This document shows positions 17,497-26,352 of a stretch of 64,000 bases of DNA, in pieces (position 1 is the first letter of the stretch; each line of letters starts with the position of its first letter). The position numbers and the translations under genes are program-made. Under the pieces are notes generated by a model. It searched no databases. It was not told the DNA's origin and saw nothing but the letters and a program-made list of their open reading frames with translations. The stretch covers positions 58,475-122,474 of the forward strand of contig NZ_QTPP01000023.1 of the NCBI RefSeq assembly GCF_003853415.1. Direction: 5' to 3'. Source of the DNA: Burkholderia sp. Bp9142. Its GTDB lineage: Bacteria; Pseudomonadota; Gammaproteobacteria; Burkholderiales; Burkholderiaceae.

Positions 17497-18366
17497 ATGA
17501 ACCGTTCAGAACGTGAGGTACTCGTCGCGAATCCGGTGTTGCGTGGTGTTCATCACACCGCGCGTCCGACATGGAAGCTTGAAGAGACGGTCCGTTTCTA
17601 TCGTGACCTTCTCGGTCTGCCGCTAGTCCATGCAATTTCCGCGCGAGGCTGGGGGCCGGCCGACCACGCGGACTTCCTTCATTTTTTCTTCGACAGCGGA
17701 AATGGCAGCACGATCGCGTTTTTCTACTACATCGGTACCGAACGTCCGGAGAAACTTATTCCCACCGATCATTACCAGGACCGAGCAACTCATACCGCGT
17801 GGCTTGTCCGTGACGAGACGGAACTGGCTCAATGGCGAACTCGCGTCGAGGAAGTTGGGATTCCGTTGCGATACCAGGTTCGCCACGAAGTAATTGAATC
17901 AATCTATTTCAATGATCCCAACGGTTATCCCATCGAGATCACGTACCAGACGCGTCCGTTCGACGACAAGGATAAGGGTGATGCGACTCGCACAATCGAA
18001 GCGGCCATCGAACTCGAACGTGCAAGCTACGCCGGCAGTCCCTTTGCGGGCATCGAACCAGTCTGGAAACGAAAAGGGGCCGGATTCAGTGATTCCGGGA
18101 GTTTGTCGGTTGCGTCCGTGTTCGTCCTCGATGTGCCGGAGTTTCGTGCTCTCGTCGACGCGGCTGAAGAACGGGGCGGTTACGAAGCCGTGCGAGTAAG
18201 CGATGGTTACGTGAGAATCGACGGGGCGCCGGGCCTTACCTTTGAGCGAAAGGAGTTGGGGTTCAAGCCGGCTGTCTGGTACGGCGCGTTAACGGGAGGA
18301 CTGGTTGGGACCATCGAGCAGTTCGATATGGAAAAGCTGGTAATCGCGCCCGTGAGGCAAGCATGA
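17497..18366 (+). CDS. VOC-superfamily protein, candidate ring-cleavage dioxygenase
   Basis: 289 residues. The N-terminal two thirds form a vicinal-oxygen-chelate module with potential metal ligands in LRGVHHTARPT, THTAWLV and GYPIEITYQ (His, His, Glu in the canonical positions). A C-terminal part of about 110 residues (from about 180) resembles no family I can name. It lies three bases behind the ligase and overlaps the flavoprotein gene by four. No cupin gentisate dioxygenase is present in the operon, so this is the best candidate to open the hydroxylated ring; isomerase or glyoxalase activity cannot be excluded. Confidence 0.75.
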   Translation: MNRSEREVLVANPVLRGVHHTARPTWKLEETVRFYRDLLGLPLVHAISARGWGPADHADFLHFFFDSGNGSTIAFFYYIGTERPEKLIPTDHYQDRATHTAWLVRDETELAQWRTRVEEVGIPLRYQVRHEVIESIYFNDPNGYPIEITYQTRPFDDKDKGDATRTIEAAIELERASYAGSPFAGIEPVWKRKGAGFSDSGSLSVASVFVLDVPEFRALVDAAEERGGYEAVRVSDGYVRIDGAPGLTFERKELGFKPAVWYGALTGGLVGTIEQFDMEKLVIAPVRQA

Positions 18367-19520
18367 AGGTCAATATCGTCGGAGGCGGTCCCTCCGGTCT
18401 GTTTCTTGCCATCCTCCTCGCGCGCCACGCCCCGCATATCCAGACGGAAGTGATCGAGCAGAATGAAGCTGACGCAACTTTTGGTTTCGGTGTCGTGCTC
18501 GCAGACACGGGGCTCACGCGACTGCATCAAGCGGCGCCTGAGCTTTGCACCGATTTGATATCGGCCATGAAGTTCACCTCGCAGCAAACCATCATCACCC
18601 AAGAAAGTCCAGTAACCGTGAAGCGGCCTGGGCAAGGCGGTGGCGCTATCCCAAGACTGAAGCTCCTGCAGATCCTTCAGGAGCACGCGACACGTCTTAA
18701 CATTCCGGTGACCTATGCGTCGCGAATCAACGACATCGATGGTCTCGACGGCGACATCATTGTCGGTGCCGATGGTGTCAATTCAAAAGTGCGATCGAGC
18801 GACGAGATCGGATTTGGCACTACTAAGCAAGAACTGACAAACCATTTTGCATGGTTCGGCGTCGGAAAGGCGTTCGAAAATCCTTCCCTCGTATTTCGGG
18901 AGTTTTGTGGCGGATGCTTCGTTGCTCACTACTATCCGTATTCGGAGAGCATGAGTACGTTTGTGGCGGAGTGTGACCACGAGACGTGGATCAAACTTGG
19001 CCTGGAAGAGATGACTCTTGAACAGAGAGAGGCGCTTTTCGAAGAAGTTTTCGCGACCGAGCTCGACGGTTACCGATTGATTTCAAACAATTCCATTTGG
19101 CGGCAGTTTCCGGTCATCCGCAACGCAAACTGGTTCAGTGGAAACCGTGTGCTTGTCGGCGATGCTCTCGCGAGTGCCCATTTCTCGATCGGGTCGGGGA
19201 CACGTATCGCGATGGAGGATTCGATCGCCTTGGCACAGGCGATTGTCGCAAACGACAGTGATGTCGTTGCTGCGCTCGCCGGTTATGTCGCGCGGCGTAG
19301 GGAATCCAAGGACCGCTTGATCAAGGCATCGGAAGCTTCCTATATGTGGTACGAAAACATCCGAGAGTGGATGAACGATCTCAGCCCGCATCAGTTCGTG
19401 TACCAGTTCATGACGAGAACGGGACGTGTCGATGCAGGGCGATTGCGCGAGCAGTATCCCGCGTTGGTCCGGGAATTGGAAGTGGCCGGGGCGATTCCCA
19501 GCATCGAGGGGCTCTCATGA
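18363..19520 (+). CDS. FAD monooxygenase of the salicylyl-CoA 5-hydroxylase / anthraniloyl-CoA monooxygenase type
   Basis: 385 residues. N-terminal FAD fold VGGGPSGLFLAILLA; the subfamily signature FGFGVVLADTGL; IVGADGVNSKVR; and the FAD-site stretch GDALASAHFSIGSGTRIAMED, which is diagnostic of hydroxylases acting on aromatic acyl-CoA thioesters rather than free acids. It lacks the second (old-yellow-enzyme-like) half found in anthraniloyl-CoA monooxygenase, so simple 5-hydroxylation is expected. Its neighbours, an aryl-acid ligase before and a 4HBT thioesterase after, fit a salicylyl-CoA to gentisyl-CoA step. The start overlaps the previous stop (ATGA). Confidence 0.87.
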   Translation: MKVNIVGGGPSGLFLAILLARHAPHIQTEVIEQNEADATFGFGVVLADTGLTRLHQAAPELCTDLISAMKFTSQQTIITQESPVTVKRPGQGGGAIPRLKLLQILQEHATRLNIPVTYASRINDIDGLDGDIIVGADGVNSKVRSSDEIGFGTTKQELTNHFAWFGVGKAFENPSLVFREFCGGCFVAHYYPYSESMSTFVAECDHETWIKLGLEEMTLEQREALFEEVFATELDGYRLISNNSIWRQFPVIRNANWFSGNRVLVGDALASAHFSIGSGTRIAMEDSIALAQAIVANDSDVVAALAGYVARRRESKDRLIKASEASYMWYENIREWMNDLSPHQFVYQFMTRTGRVDAGRLREQYPALVRELEVAGAIPSIEGLS

Positions 19521-19996
19521 TCCATAGTTACGAGTACGTGCTTCATGAGGAGCCCTTTACCGTCCGGCGTACGGTTCGCTGGGCAGACTGCGATCCTGCT
19601 GGTGTCGTATATACCGGTCGGCTCAGCGAGTACGTCCTTAGTGCGGTGGCGCTATTCAAGGATTTTGTCTCAGAGTCGAGTGGCGGTGGACATCGGCCGC
19701 TTGGCGAAATCTTCGATGTCGGGCTGCCGTGTCGCGGCATGACATTCGACTTTTGCGGAACGCTTTGGCCCAACGACAGCGTCGATATCGAATGCAGCAT
19801 AGGCGATATTCGAAGCCGATCGTTCGACATCCTGCTCGAAGGAAAGTCGCTCGATCGGCAACCCGTCTTTCTTTCGAAATTCTCACCCATATGCGTGCGC
19901 ACCGACGCGCGCATCGGGACTGAAATTCCCGATGCGTTGAGAAGGATCCTTGAAGGCTTTGCGCGTAAGACGCTACAACAAACGGAGTCGACATGA
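19517..19996 (+). CDS. 4-hydroxybenzoyl-CoA-thioesterase-type thioesterase (hotdog fold)
   Basis: 159 residues from the ATG overlapping the flavoprotein stop. RWADCDPAGVVYTG is the 4HBT signature; D26 corresponds to the catalytic aspartate of the Pseudomonas enzyme. The protein hydrolyses aromatic acyl-CoA esters. Placed directly after the CoA-thioester hydroxylase it would free the hydroxylated aromatic acid, for example gentisate. It also overlaps the next gene by four bases, so ligase, VOC protein, hydroxylase, thioesterase and isomerase form one tightly coupled block. Confidence 0.88.
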   Translation: MIHSYEYVLHEEPFTVRRTVRWADCDPAGVVYTGRLSEYVLSAVALFKDFVSESSGGGHRPLGEIFDVGLPCRGMTFDFCGTLWPNDSVDIECSIGDIRSRSFDILLEGKSLDRQPVFLSKFSPICVRTDARIGTEIPDALRRILEGFARKTLQQTEST

Positions 19997-20754
19997 ATTA
20001 TCGCATTGGGCAAATCGTGCCCAGCTCGAATATCACGATGGAGAAGGAGATCCCTGCATTGTTCGGGGCATATATGCAGGCGTACCCGGAGCATCAGTTC
20101 ACTTTTCACTCGAGCCGGGTTCGTATGCATCGCGTTGTTCCCGAGGAACTTGAGCGCATGAACCGCGATATGGGGCGCTGCGCTATCGAACTCGCGGATG
20201 CGCGGGTAGACGTGCTGAGTACCGCGTGCCTTGTCGCAATCATGTGTATGGGTGAGGGGTATCACCGCGCGGCTACGCAATCGCTGTTGGACGCGCTCGA
20301 TAGTCATCAGACATCCCCAGGGGTGATGACGTCCGCAGGCGCACTTGTGGATGAGTTGAAGAGCTTTGGCGCTCGTCGCATCTCGCTTATGGCTCCGTAT
20401 TCCGATGCCTTGACGAAGCGGGTCGTCAGCTATATCGAGGCAGAAGGCATCGAAGTCAACGATGCTATCAATTTTTCTATCGAAGACAACCTTGAGGTTG
20501 GCGCACGTGATCCGATGCGTCTGATCGAAGACGTTAAACGATTGGATGTCCGTGGCGCCGATACCGTAGTGCTTTCGGCCTGTGTTCAGATGCCGTCGCT
20601 GCCGGCAATTCAGATAGCACAAGAGATGTTGGGCATTCCGGTCACCTCTACGGCAGTCTGCACGGCCCGGCAGATGCTGCGGTTGCTAGAGCTTCCGGTT
20701 ACGGTCAGGGGTGCCGGTGCTTACCTCGGTGATCTTGGCGGGTTGGGGCACTGA
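19993..20754 (+). CDS. Maleate cis-trans isomerase
   Basis: 253 residues, Asp/Glu racemase superfamily. The segments RIGQIVPSSNITME, FTFHSSRVRM, STACLVAIMCMGEGYHR and SACVQMPSLPAIQ match maleate isomerases (MaiA/NicE) closely, with both catalytic cysteines (C79, C197). The enzyme turns maleate into fumarate. It appears where ring cleavage ends in maleate: gentisate routes that hydrolyse maleylpyruvate directly, or the nicotinate route. This fixes the likely end of the pathway. No maleylpyruvate hydrolase is recognised in this operon. Confidence 0.9.
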   Translation: MNYRIGQIVPSSNITMEKEIPALFGAYMQAYPEHQFTFHSSRVRMHRVVPEELERMNRDMGRCAIELADARVDVLSTACLVAIMCMGEGYHRAATQSLLDALDSHQTSPGVMTSAGALVDELKSFGARRISLMAPYSDALTKRVVSYIEAEGIEVNDAINFSIEDNLEVGARDPMRLIEDVKRLDVRGADTVVLSACVQMPSLPAIQIAQEMLGIPVTSTAVCTARQMLRLLELPVTVRGAGAYLGDLGGLGH

Positions 20755-20791
20755 CGGAAAACATCGATAACAAGTCACAAGGAGACATGGC

Positions 20792-22060
20792 ATGGAAATC
20801 GCAACTGATGACGGAACGTCGAAGGGCATTTACATTCGAAACGTACTTGGTGCGGCATTGGGAATGGCGTTCGGATTTGCGGCCATTTTCATCGCAACCA
20901 GCGGCGTTTTCAGCCCGGCGATTGTCAAGGAGTTTCATTGGGGGCGGGCGCAGGCGGCCCAGTCGTATTCAGCCTCGATGCTTGGTTTGGCGTTTGTCAG
21001 TCCCCTCATCGGCGTCCTGATGGACCGCTTCGGAGTTAAAAGAGTCGTTTTTGTCTCTGCGATTGTATTTGCGATTGCGATGGCCTGCATGGCATCCCAG
21101 AAAGGCAATACGGTGAGCTGGGTGGCACTGTCTCTGATTGTCGGTATGTCGGGTGCGGCTACTTCCGTGCTCGGCTACCTCGCTATCCTTCCACAATGGT
21201 TCGACCGCCGCCTGGGTTTGGCAATTGGCATTGCGATGGTCGGCTTCGGAATCGGAACGGTCGCGATGCCGGCACTATCGGCACGGTTGATCGCACACGT
21301 CGGGTGGCGCGAGGCCTACCAGGTACTAGCAATTGTCTCTTGTGCAGGGGCATTCGTTGCATTCCTTCTGATGCGCGAGAAGCGTGGTTCTCGGCGCGTG
21401 GTTCATGTTCGCGGGACCTCCGGCGCCGTCGATGCCGGGGTCGGATCCACGCGAGGGCGACGCGTGAAGGTACTCATGATCTTTGCGGGTGCTCTATGTG
21501 CTTCTACCGCCGTACTGTCACTGGTTCCACACCTTCCTGCACTGCTGATGGATCGAGGGATATCCGCTATCGATGCGGCGCGCTGCGCATCGTTTGTCGG
21601 GTTCGGTATTCTGATTGGTCGTCTCACATCCGGTCTACTGGTCGATCGAATTCATGCCCCGTTTGTTGCGTGCGTATACTTTGCGTCGGGAGCCATCGGC
21701 TTCGTTTTGCTTCGCCAGATCGATAGCTACTATGGTGCGATGGCCGCTTCGATCCTCGTTGGACTCGCGATCGGTGCTGAGGGTGATTTGCTCTCGTATC
21801 TCACACGTGCTTACATCGGAATGGAAAAATTCGGTTTGTTTTACGGAATCGTCTTTTCGGGTTACTCACTAGGGGCAGTGATCGGGCCGATGGCAACGGG
21901 CTATTATTTCGACGTCAACAAGTCATACGATCTGCCAATGCAGATGGCTCCGTACCTTCTTTTAGCGTCTTGCGTTTTCCTTCTTGGCCTGGGGCGCTAT
22001 ACGAAGCCGGGGGAGCATTCGAATGACTCTCTTTCTAGATTTGCCGTCACCGGCAAGTAA
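20792..22060 (+). CDS. Major facilitator superfamily transporter
   Basis: 422 residues with about 12 hydrophobic segments and the inter-helix motif GVLMDRFGVKRVV after the second helix pair. A central cytoplasmic loop is rich in basic residues (MREKRGSRRVVHVRG). The pattern resembles monocarboxylate/oxalate-formate type permeases. GGAG stands seven bases before the ATG at 20792. It is in the operon, so it probably imports the aromatic or dicarboxylic acid used by the pathway. Confidence 0.88.
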   Translation: MEIATDDGTSKGIYIRNVLGAALGMAFGFAAIFIATSGVFSPAIVKEFHWGRAQAAQSYSASMLGLAFVSPLIGVLMDRFGVKRVVFVSAIVFAIAMACMASQKGNTVSWVALSLIVGMSGAATSVLGYLAILPQWFDRRLGLAIGIAMVGFGIGTVAMPALSARLIAHVGWREAYQVLAIVSCAGAFVAFLLMREKRGSRRVVHVRGTSGAVDAGVGSTRGRRVKVLMIFAGALCASTAVLSLVPHLPALLMDRGISAIDAARCASFVGFGILIGRLTSGLLVDRIHAPFVACVYFASGAIGFVLLRQIDSYYGAMAASILVGLAIGAEGDLLSYLTRAYIGMEKFGLFYGIVFSGYSLGAVIGPMATGYYFDVNKSYDLPMQMAPYLLLASCVFLLGLGRYTKPGEHSNDSLSRFAVTGK

Positions 22061-22135
22061 TCTTTGAATCATTGGTGGCGACGCGATGGATGCGGTTCGT
22101 TGCCCGACTAATCTTCACTTCATATCCGATACATC

Positions 22136-23317
22136 ATGCGAGAAGCTGTAATTGTCTCGACCGCCCGTACCCCGATAACGAAGGCTCATCGGGGCGAGTA
22201 CAACGCGACACCGGGACCCACACTGGCGTCTTATGCCGTACGCGCGGCCGTCGAGCGCGCTAACATTGATCCGGGCTTGATCGAGGATGTGATCTTGGGC
22301 TGCGGCTATCCCGAAGGCGCGACCGGACGGAACATTGCTCGCCAGACTGTGGTTCGCTCCGAGCTCCCGATCTCAATCGCGGGGACCACCGTCAACCGGT
22401 TTTGCGCCTCCGGTCTGCAGGCAATAGCATTCGCTGCCGGGCGAATCGTCGTTGATGGCGCGCCGGCAATGATCGCTGGCGGCGTCGAAAGTATCTCGTC
22501 GATTCGTACGCGGGAAGATAGTGCGTCTGGTGTCGATCCGTGGATCATGGAGCGAAAGCCCGATCTCTATATGTCGATGATCGAGACAGCTGACATTGTC
22601 GCCAAGCGCTATGAAATTAGCCGCGTGGACCAGGACGAATTTTCTGCCCGGAGCCAGAGCCGCACTGAGCTTGCGCAGGCAACGGGTCGGTTCGACGAAG
22701 AAATTGTGCCCGTCTCGACCATCATGTCTGTTGCTGACAAGAACTCCGGAACATTCGAAAGGCGTGCCGTAACGGTTAGAAGGGATACATGCAACCGGCC
22801 GGGAACCACGGCAGAGGCACTAATGAAGCTGGAGCCGGTTAACGGGCCTGATCGTTTCGTGACAGCAGGAAACGCTTCACAGCTCTCTGACGGTGCTGCT
22901 GCCTGCGTCTTGATGGAGGCACGCGAAGCGGAACGTTATGGACTGTCGCCACTTGGCGCCTTCCGTGGGCTCGCACTCGCTGGATGCGAGCCAGACGAAA
23001 TGGGTATTGGTCCGGTGTTAGCCGTACCGCGACTCTTGGCCCGGCATGGATTGACCGTGGACGACATTGGGCTTTGGGAAATCAATGAGGCTTTTGCGTC
23101 ACAAGCGATTTATTGCCAGCGTCGGCTCGGAGTACATTCTGAGAGACTAAATGTCAACGGCGGTGCGATTTCGATTGGACATCCGTTTGGCATGACCGGC
23201 ACCCGAATGGTGGGACACGTGTTGATCGAGGGAAGACGGCGAGGAATCCGCTATGCCGTTGTGACGATGTGTGTCGCTGGTGGTATGGGAGCTGCTGCTC
23301 TTTTCGAGGTTTACTGA
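22136..23317 (+). CDS. Acetyl-CoA C-acyltransferase (thiolase)
   Basis: 393 residues, the normal thiolase length. The nucleophilic cysteine is C90 in VNRFCASGLQAIAFAAG. NEAF (INEAFASQAIYC), the histidine of GGAISIGHPFGMTG and the second cysteine of CVAGGMGAAALFE complete the active site. It cleaves 3-oxoacyl-CoA with CoA, or condenses acetyl-CoA units. With the PaaI thioesterase and SDR behind it, it suggests side-chain or ring-derived acyl-CoA processing beyond plain gentisate breakdown. It starts 75 bases after the permease. Confidence 0.93.
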   Translation: MREAVIVSTARTPITKAHRGEYNATPGPTLASYAVRAAVERANIDPGLIEDVILGCGYPEGATGRNIARQTVVRSELPISIAGTTVNRFCASGLQAIAFAAGRIVVDGAPAMIAGGVESISSIRTREDSASGVDPWIMERKPDLYMSMIETADIVAKRYEISRVDQDEFSARSQSRTELAQATGRFDEEIVPVSTIMSVADKNSGTFERRAVTVRRDTCNRPGTTAEALMKLEPVNGPDRFVTAGNASQLSDGAAACVLMEAREAERYGLSPLGAFRGLALAGCEPDEMGIGPVLAVPRLLARHGLTVDDIGLWEINEAFASQAIYCQRRLGVHSERLNVNGGAISIGHPFGMTGTRMVGHVLIEGRRRGIRYAVVTMCVAGGMGAAALFEVY

Positions 23318-23320
23318 GGG

Positions 23321-23770
23321 ATGGCGATGCCTTCAAGAAACGGAGCATCAAGCGGACTCGAGGGGGATTCCTCCGTGGCTGTGAGCGAGGCCCCGTGTTT
23401 CGATAGTCCCTTCGTTGACTCACTCGGAATTGAACGCGTCACGTGTTCGGCCGGGACATGCGAAGTGGTGTTGCCGCTGAGATCGGCGCATATGAACGCA
23501 TGGGGTATTGCCCATGGTGGCATCAGTATGACGCTTTCTGACATCTCACTCGCGTTGGCCGCACGCAGTGTGGCAGACTCGGATACAGGTGTTCTGACAA
23601 TCGAATTGAAGATTAGCTTCATCCAGGCCGGTCGAGGACAGCTCTACGCGCGCGGCCGCTTGTTACATAGGTCAGCGAAGATGGCTTACTGTGAAGGCGA
23701 GATTGTCGACGGCAGTGGGTTGTTGGTGGCGAAGTCTCTCGGGACCTTCAAGTACGCGACGAAGCGTTGA
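23321..23770 (+). CDS. PaaI-family acyl-CoA thioesterase
   Basis: 149 residues, hotdog fold. The motif AWGIAHGGISMTLSDISLALAAR is the PaaI signature, with the aspartate of the central helix as general base. The family removes CoA from (hydroxy)phenylacetyl-CoA-like dead-end esters. It starts three bases after the thiolase stop. It is a second, different thioesterase in the operon and is probably a rescue enzyme for trapped CoA. Confidence 0.85.
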   Translation: MAMPSRNGASSGLEGDSSVAVSEAPCFDSPFVDSLGIERVTCSAGTCEVVLPLRSAHMNAWGIAHGGISMTLSDISLALAARSVADSDTGVLTIELKISFIQAGRGQLYARGRLLHRSAKMAYCEGEIVDGSGLLVAKSLGTFKYATKR

Positions 23771-23817
23771 GTCAGTCAGTTTTTTGATTTCCGACAGGTG
23801 CGACGTACATAGGGGCT

Positions 23818-24519
23818 ATGATGAAAGAGCGGGTTCTTGTAACTGGGGGAGCGAGTGGTATTGGTGCCGCCGTGGCCAGCCGGTGCAGGGAAGACGGTTA
23901 TGACGTGGTTGTAATCGACAAAGTAGGAGATGGAATAATTGCGGATCTTTCGGATCCAGCGGATTGTGCCAATGCCCTTGCGGACGCCTTGTCAGGGGGG
24001 CCAATAACGAGGCTAGTGAATAACGTCGGAATGGTAGCGCCGGCCGACGCAAGTACCCAGACGCTGGAGGATCTCGGAAAGGTCTTGGATCTGAATGTCC
24101 GGTGCGCGCATCAGTGTATGCAGGCACTTCTTCCGGGAATGAAGGAGGCTGCGTTCGGTCGTATCGTGAATGTCTCGTCTCGAGCTGCGTTAGGAAAGGA
24201 ATTGCGCACGGCATATGCAGCGAGTAAGGCGGCTCTGTTGGGGATGACGCGCGTATGGGCACTCGAACTCGGTACCTGGGGAATTACGGCTAACGCAGTT
24301 GGTCCTGGCCCGATTCGGACGGAGCTATTCGATGCAGCTAATCCTCCGGAATCCCCGCGGACACGGGCCATTATTGCGAGCGTTCCGGTCAAGCGGCTGG
24401 GGGTGCCGGAGGACGTTGCACGAGCAATCGCTTTCTTTCTAGAACCGTCCAGTGGCTTTGTTACGGGACAGACCTTGTATGTTTGTGGCGGCATGACCGT
24501 CGGTGTTGCTTCGATCTAA
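23818..24519 (+). CDS. Short-chain dehydrogenase/reductase
   Basis: 233 residues, classical SDR: TGGASGIGAAVA nucleotide motif, NNVG, catalytic Ser in VNVSSRA and the YAASK Tyr-Lys pair. It oxidises or reduces a hydroxyl/keto group with NAD(P). Two tandem ATGs (23818, 23821) are possible starts. Last gene of the operon. With the thiolase it may act as a 3-hydroxyacyl-CoA dehydrogenase, though SDRs are too varied to assign a substrate. Confidence 0.88.
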   Translation: MMKERVLVTGGASGIGAAVASRCREDGYDVVVIDKVGDGIIADLSDPADCANALADALSGGPITRLVNNVGMVAPADASTQTLEDLGKVLDLNVRCAHQCMQALLPGMKEAAFGRIVNVSSRAALGKELRTAYAASKAALLGMTRVWALELGTWGITANAVGPGPIRTELFDAANPPESPRTRAIIASVPVKRLGVPEDVARAIAFFLEPSSGFVTGQTLYVCGGMTVGVASI

Positions 24520-24548
24520 AGCAATACCGGTACAACCTCCAGCCGACA

Positions 24549-24591
24549 CCGGAAACAGAAAAGTTGCCGGTCGCCGGTTTCTCCGTTTCGG
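24549..24591. terminator. Imperfect hairpin between convergent SDR and CitS-type genes
   Basis: CCGGAAACAGAAA pairs imperfectly with TTTCTCCGTTTCGG across a GC-rich loop, 30 bases after the SDR stop. It is a plausible bidirectional terminator, but the stem has bulges. Confidence 0.3.
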
Positions 24592-24772
24592 ATTCAAGAT
24601 CCAAATCGTGTTGGGACCAGCTTGAAAGCGCAGCACGTGGACGGACGTACGCTTGTAGCCGCTGGGGGCGCCGCTTGTGTCGGTCCGGTGCTGCGTAGCC
24701 GGGTTGACGTGTGCGGAGGAGCTCACGCATGTTGCTCGTCACGACTATTTTCCCGTCTGCTTCGGACACACG

Positions 24773-26119
24773 TTAGAACGCATGTGCCAGAAGGAGAAGG
24801 GTCACCGTAACTGTGATTGCTCCTCCAATCCGTGTCGCAATCTGCGCGAATGGCATCAGGTTCATACGGTTGCAGGCCGTGAGTATGGCGACGTCTCCGG
24901 TACCACCCTGGCCGCTGTGACAGGCATTCACGATTGCGGTGTCGATCGGATACATTTTCAACCATTTGCCGACAAGGTAGCCGGTGCCCATCAGGGCCGC
25001 TACAGTACTCGCGATGGTTACGACGTTTGCGACATTAATGGCAGCGACGAGCTTGTCCCACGGTGTCATTGCAGTTCCGATTGCAAACAGCAACGGGTAA
25101 GTGACCGCGGTCGAGAAGAATTGGTAGACAACCCGCGCGCCGCCTTCAAGATTCGGAGAAACAAGCCGACAGACCTTGATGAAGACGGCAATGAAGAGCA
25201 TCGCCACGGGTGCAGGCAATCCGAGCAACCGATGTCCCAGGAGGCCCACCAGGTACAGGGAGATGGCGGTGATCGCAGCTGCAGCGACAGTATTTACGTC
25301 GGGAGTGGACGGCGCCGATTCGTCGACCGGCGTCGTCGGAAGTTCGGCAGCCGGCTGCAGCGTACCGCGTCCGGTCAGGTGCGGTCGCTTTTCACCGACC
25401 CAATTGAGAACACCCGAGAATAGGATGGCACACAAGCTTCCGATCATGACCGCCGGTAGGACTTCCGCAAATACCGGACCTTGCGGGATCTTCATAATTT
25501 CCGAATAACCGACGGAAAGGGGAATCGCCCCTTCACCTACGCCTCCGGCCATGATCGGGATGACAATGTAGAGAAGGGTGTGCTTGGTGCCGAGGCCGAG
25601 CACGGTTCCCACGATGGTTCCGACGATTCCACCAACGATGGACCCGGCAGCGAGTGGAAAGAATATTTTGGCAAATCCTCGGATCAGCACCTCGCGATCC
25701 ATACTGAAGATGCTGCCAACGATAATCGACGCGATGAACAGATACATGAAGTTGCTCACATGCGTGAAGTTTGTCACCATGCCGATCAACTTGGCAGGAA
25801 GCAACTGATGAAACGCGAGAAACGAGGGAAGAAACGTGGCGACGATCGCAGCGGAGCCGATCTTGTTGAAGATTGGCATGCGTTTACCGATCTCCGCACA
25901 AGTGAAGCCGCAAAGCACCAGGACCGCGATCGCCATCGAGATCTCACCGGGAACCTTGCCCGTCGTAACGAAGCCTGCCACGAGCGCGATCAGGAGAAGG
26001 TAGATCGGCAGCGGAACAATGCCTATGCGCAGTTCAACGATTGCCCACCAACCATAAGGCCAGAAACTGCTTCTACGGATGCCTGCATTATCTGAAGAGA
26101 GTTCTCTCGTTTGTTGCAT
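24773..26119 (-). CDS. 2-hydroxycarboxylate transporter family (CitS-like) symporter
   Basis: 448 residues from ATG 26119 (AGGAGA ribosome site upstream); eight further open codons exist. About 11-12 membrane segments. Both re-entrant-loop signatures of the family are visible: GGVGEGAIPLS and CHSGQGGTGDVAILTA. Members carry citrate, malate or related 2-hydroxy or dicarboxylates with Na+ or H+. A hydrophilic insert (about 235-275) separates the halves. It is convergent to the aryl-acid operon. It might export or import dicarboxylates linked to that route, but it is its own unit. Confidence 0.9.
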   Translation of the reverse strand: MQQTRELSSDNAGIRRSSFWPYGWWAIVELRIGIVPLPIYLLLIALVAGFVTTGKVPGEISMAIAVLVLCGFTCAEIGKRMPIFNKIGSAAIVATFLPSFLAFHQLLPAKLIGMVTNFTHVSNFMYLFIASIIVGSIFSMDREVLIRGFAKIFFPLAAGSIVGGIVGTIVGTVLGLGTKHTLLYIVIPIMAGGVGEGAIPLSVGYSEIMKIPQGPVFAEVLPAVMIGSLCAILFSGVLNWVGEKRPHLTGRGTLQPAAELPTTPVDESAPSTPDVNTVAAAAITAISLYLVGLLGHRLLGLPAPVAMLFIAVFIKVCRLVSPNLEGGARVVYQFFSTAVTYPLLFAIGTAMTPWDKLVAAINVANVVTIASTVAALMGTGYLVGKWLKMYPIDTAIVNACHSGQGGTGDVAILTACNRMNLMPFAQIATRIGGAITVTVTLLLLAHAF

Positions 26120-26352
26120 GTAACGTCTCCTATGTAATCTCAAGTTTAACGAGCAACCGTCGTGATATTAAATAAGGTATGCAGAATATATTGGTGAAAT
26201 TCTCTTAAATTGCCATTCTTTTCGATGCGCAACTCAGATGACTCCCACCGTTTGCGATTGTCAGCAGCCTGAATTCATGAGCGACGCCTCTCGCCAGCCA
26301 GGCTTAAACAATGTCCTGGTTCGAACCCCGCGGTGCGGTTCTTCACCGACAT

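Noticed and set aside
26318..26329. GGTTCGAACCCC, resembling a tRNA T-arm
   Set aside because: Flanks do not form the T stem and no acceptor, D or anticodon arms can be drawn. Not a tRNA and not enough for an attachment site.
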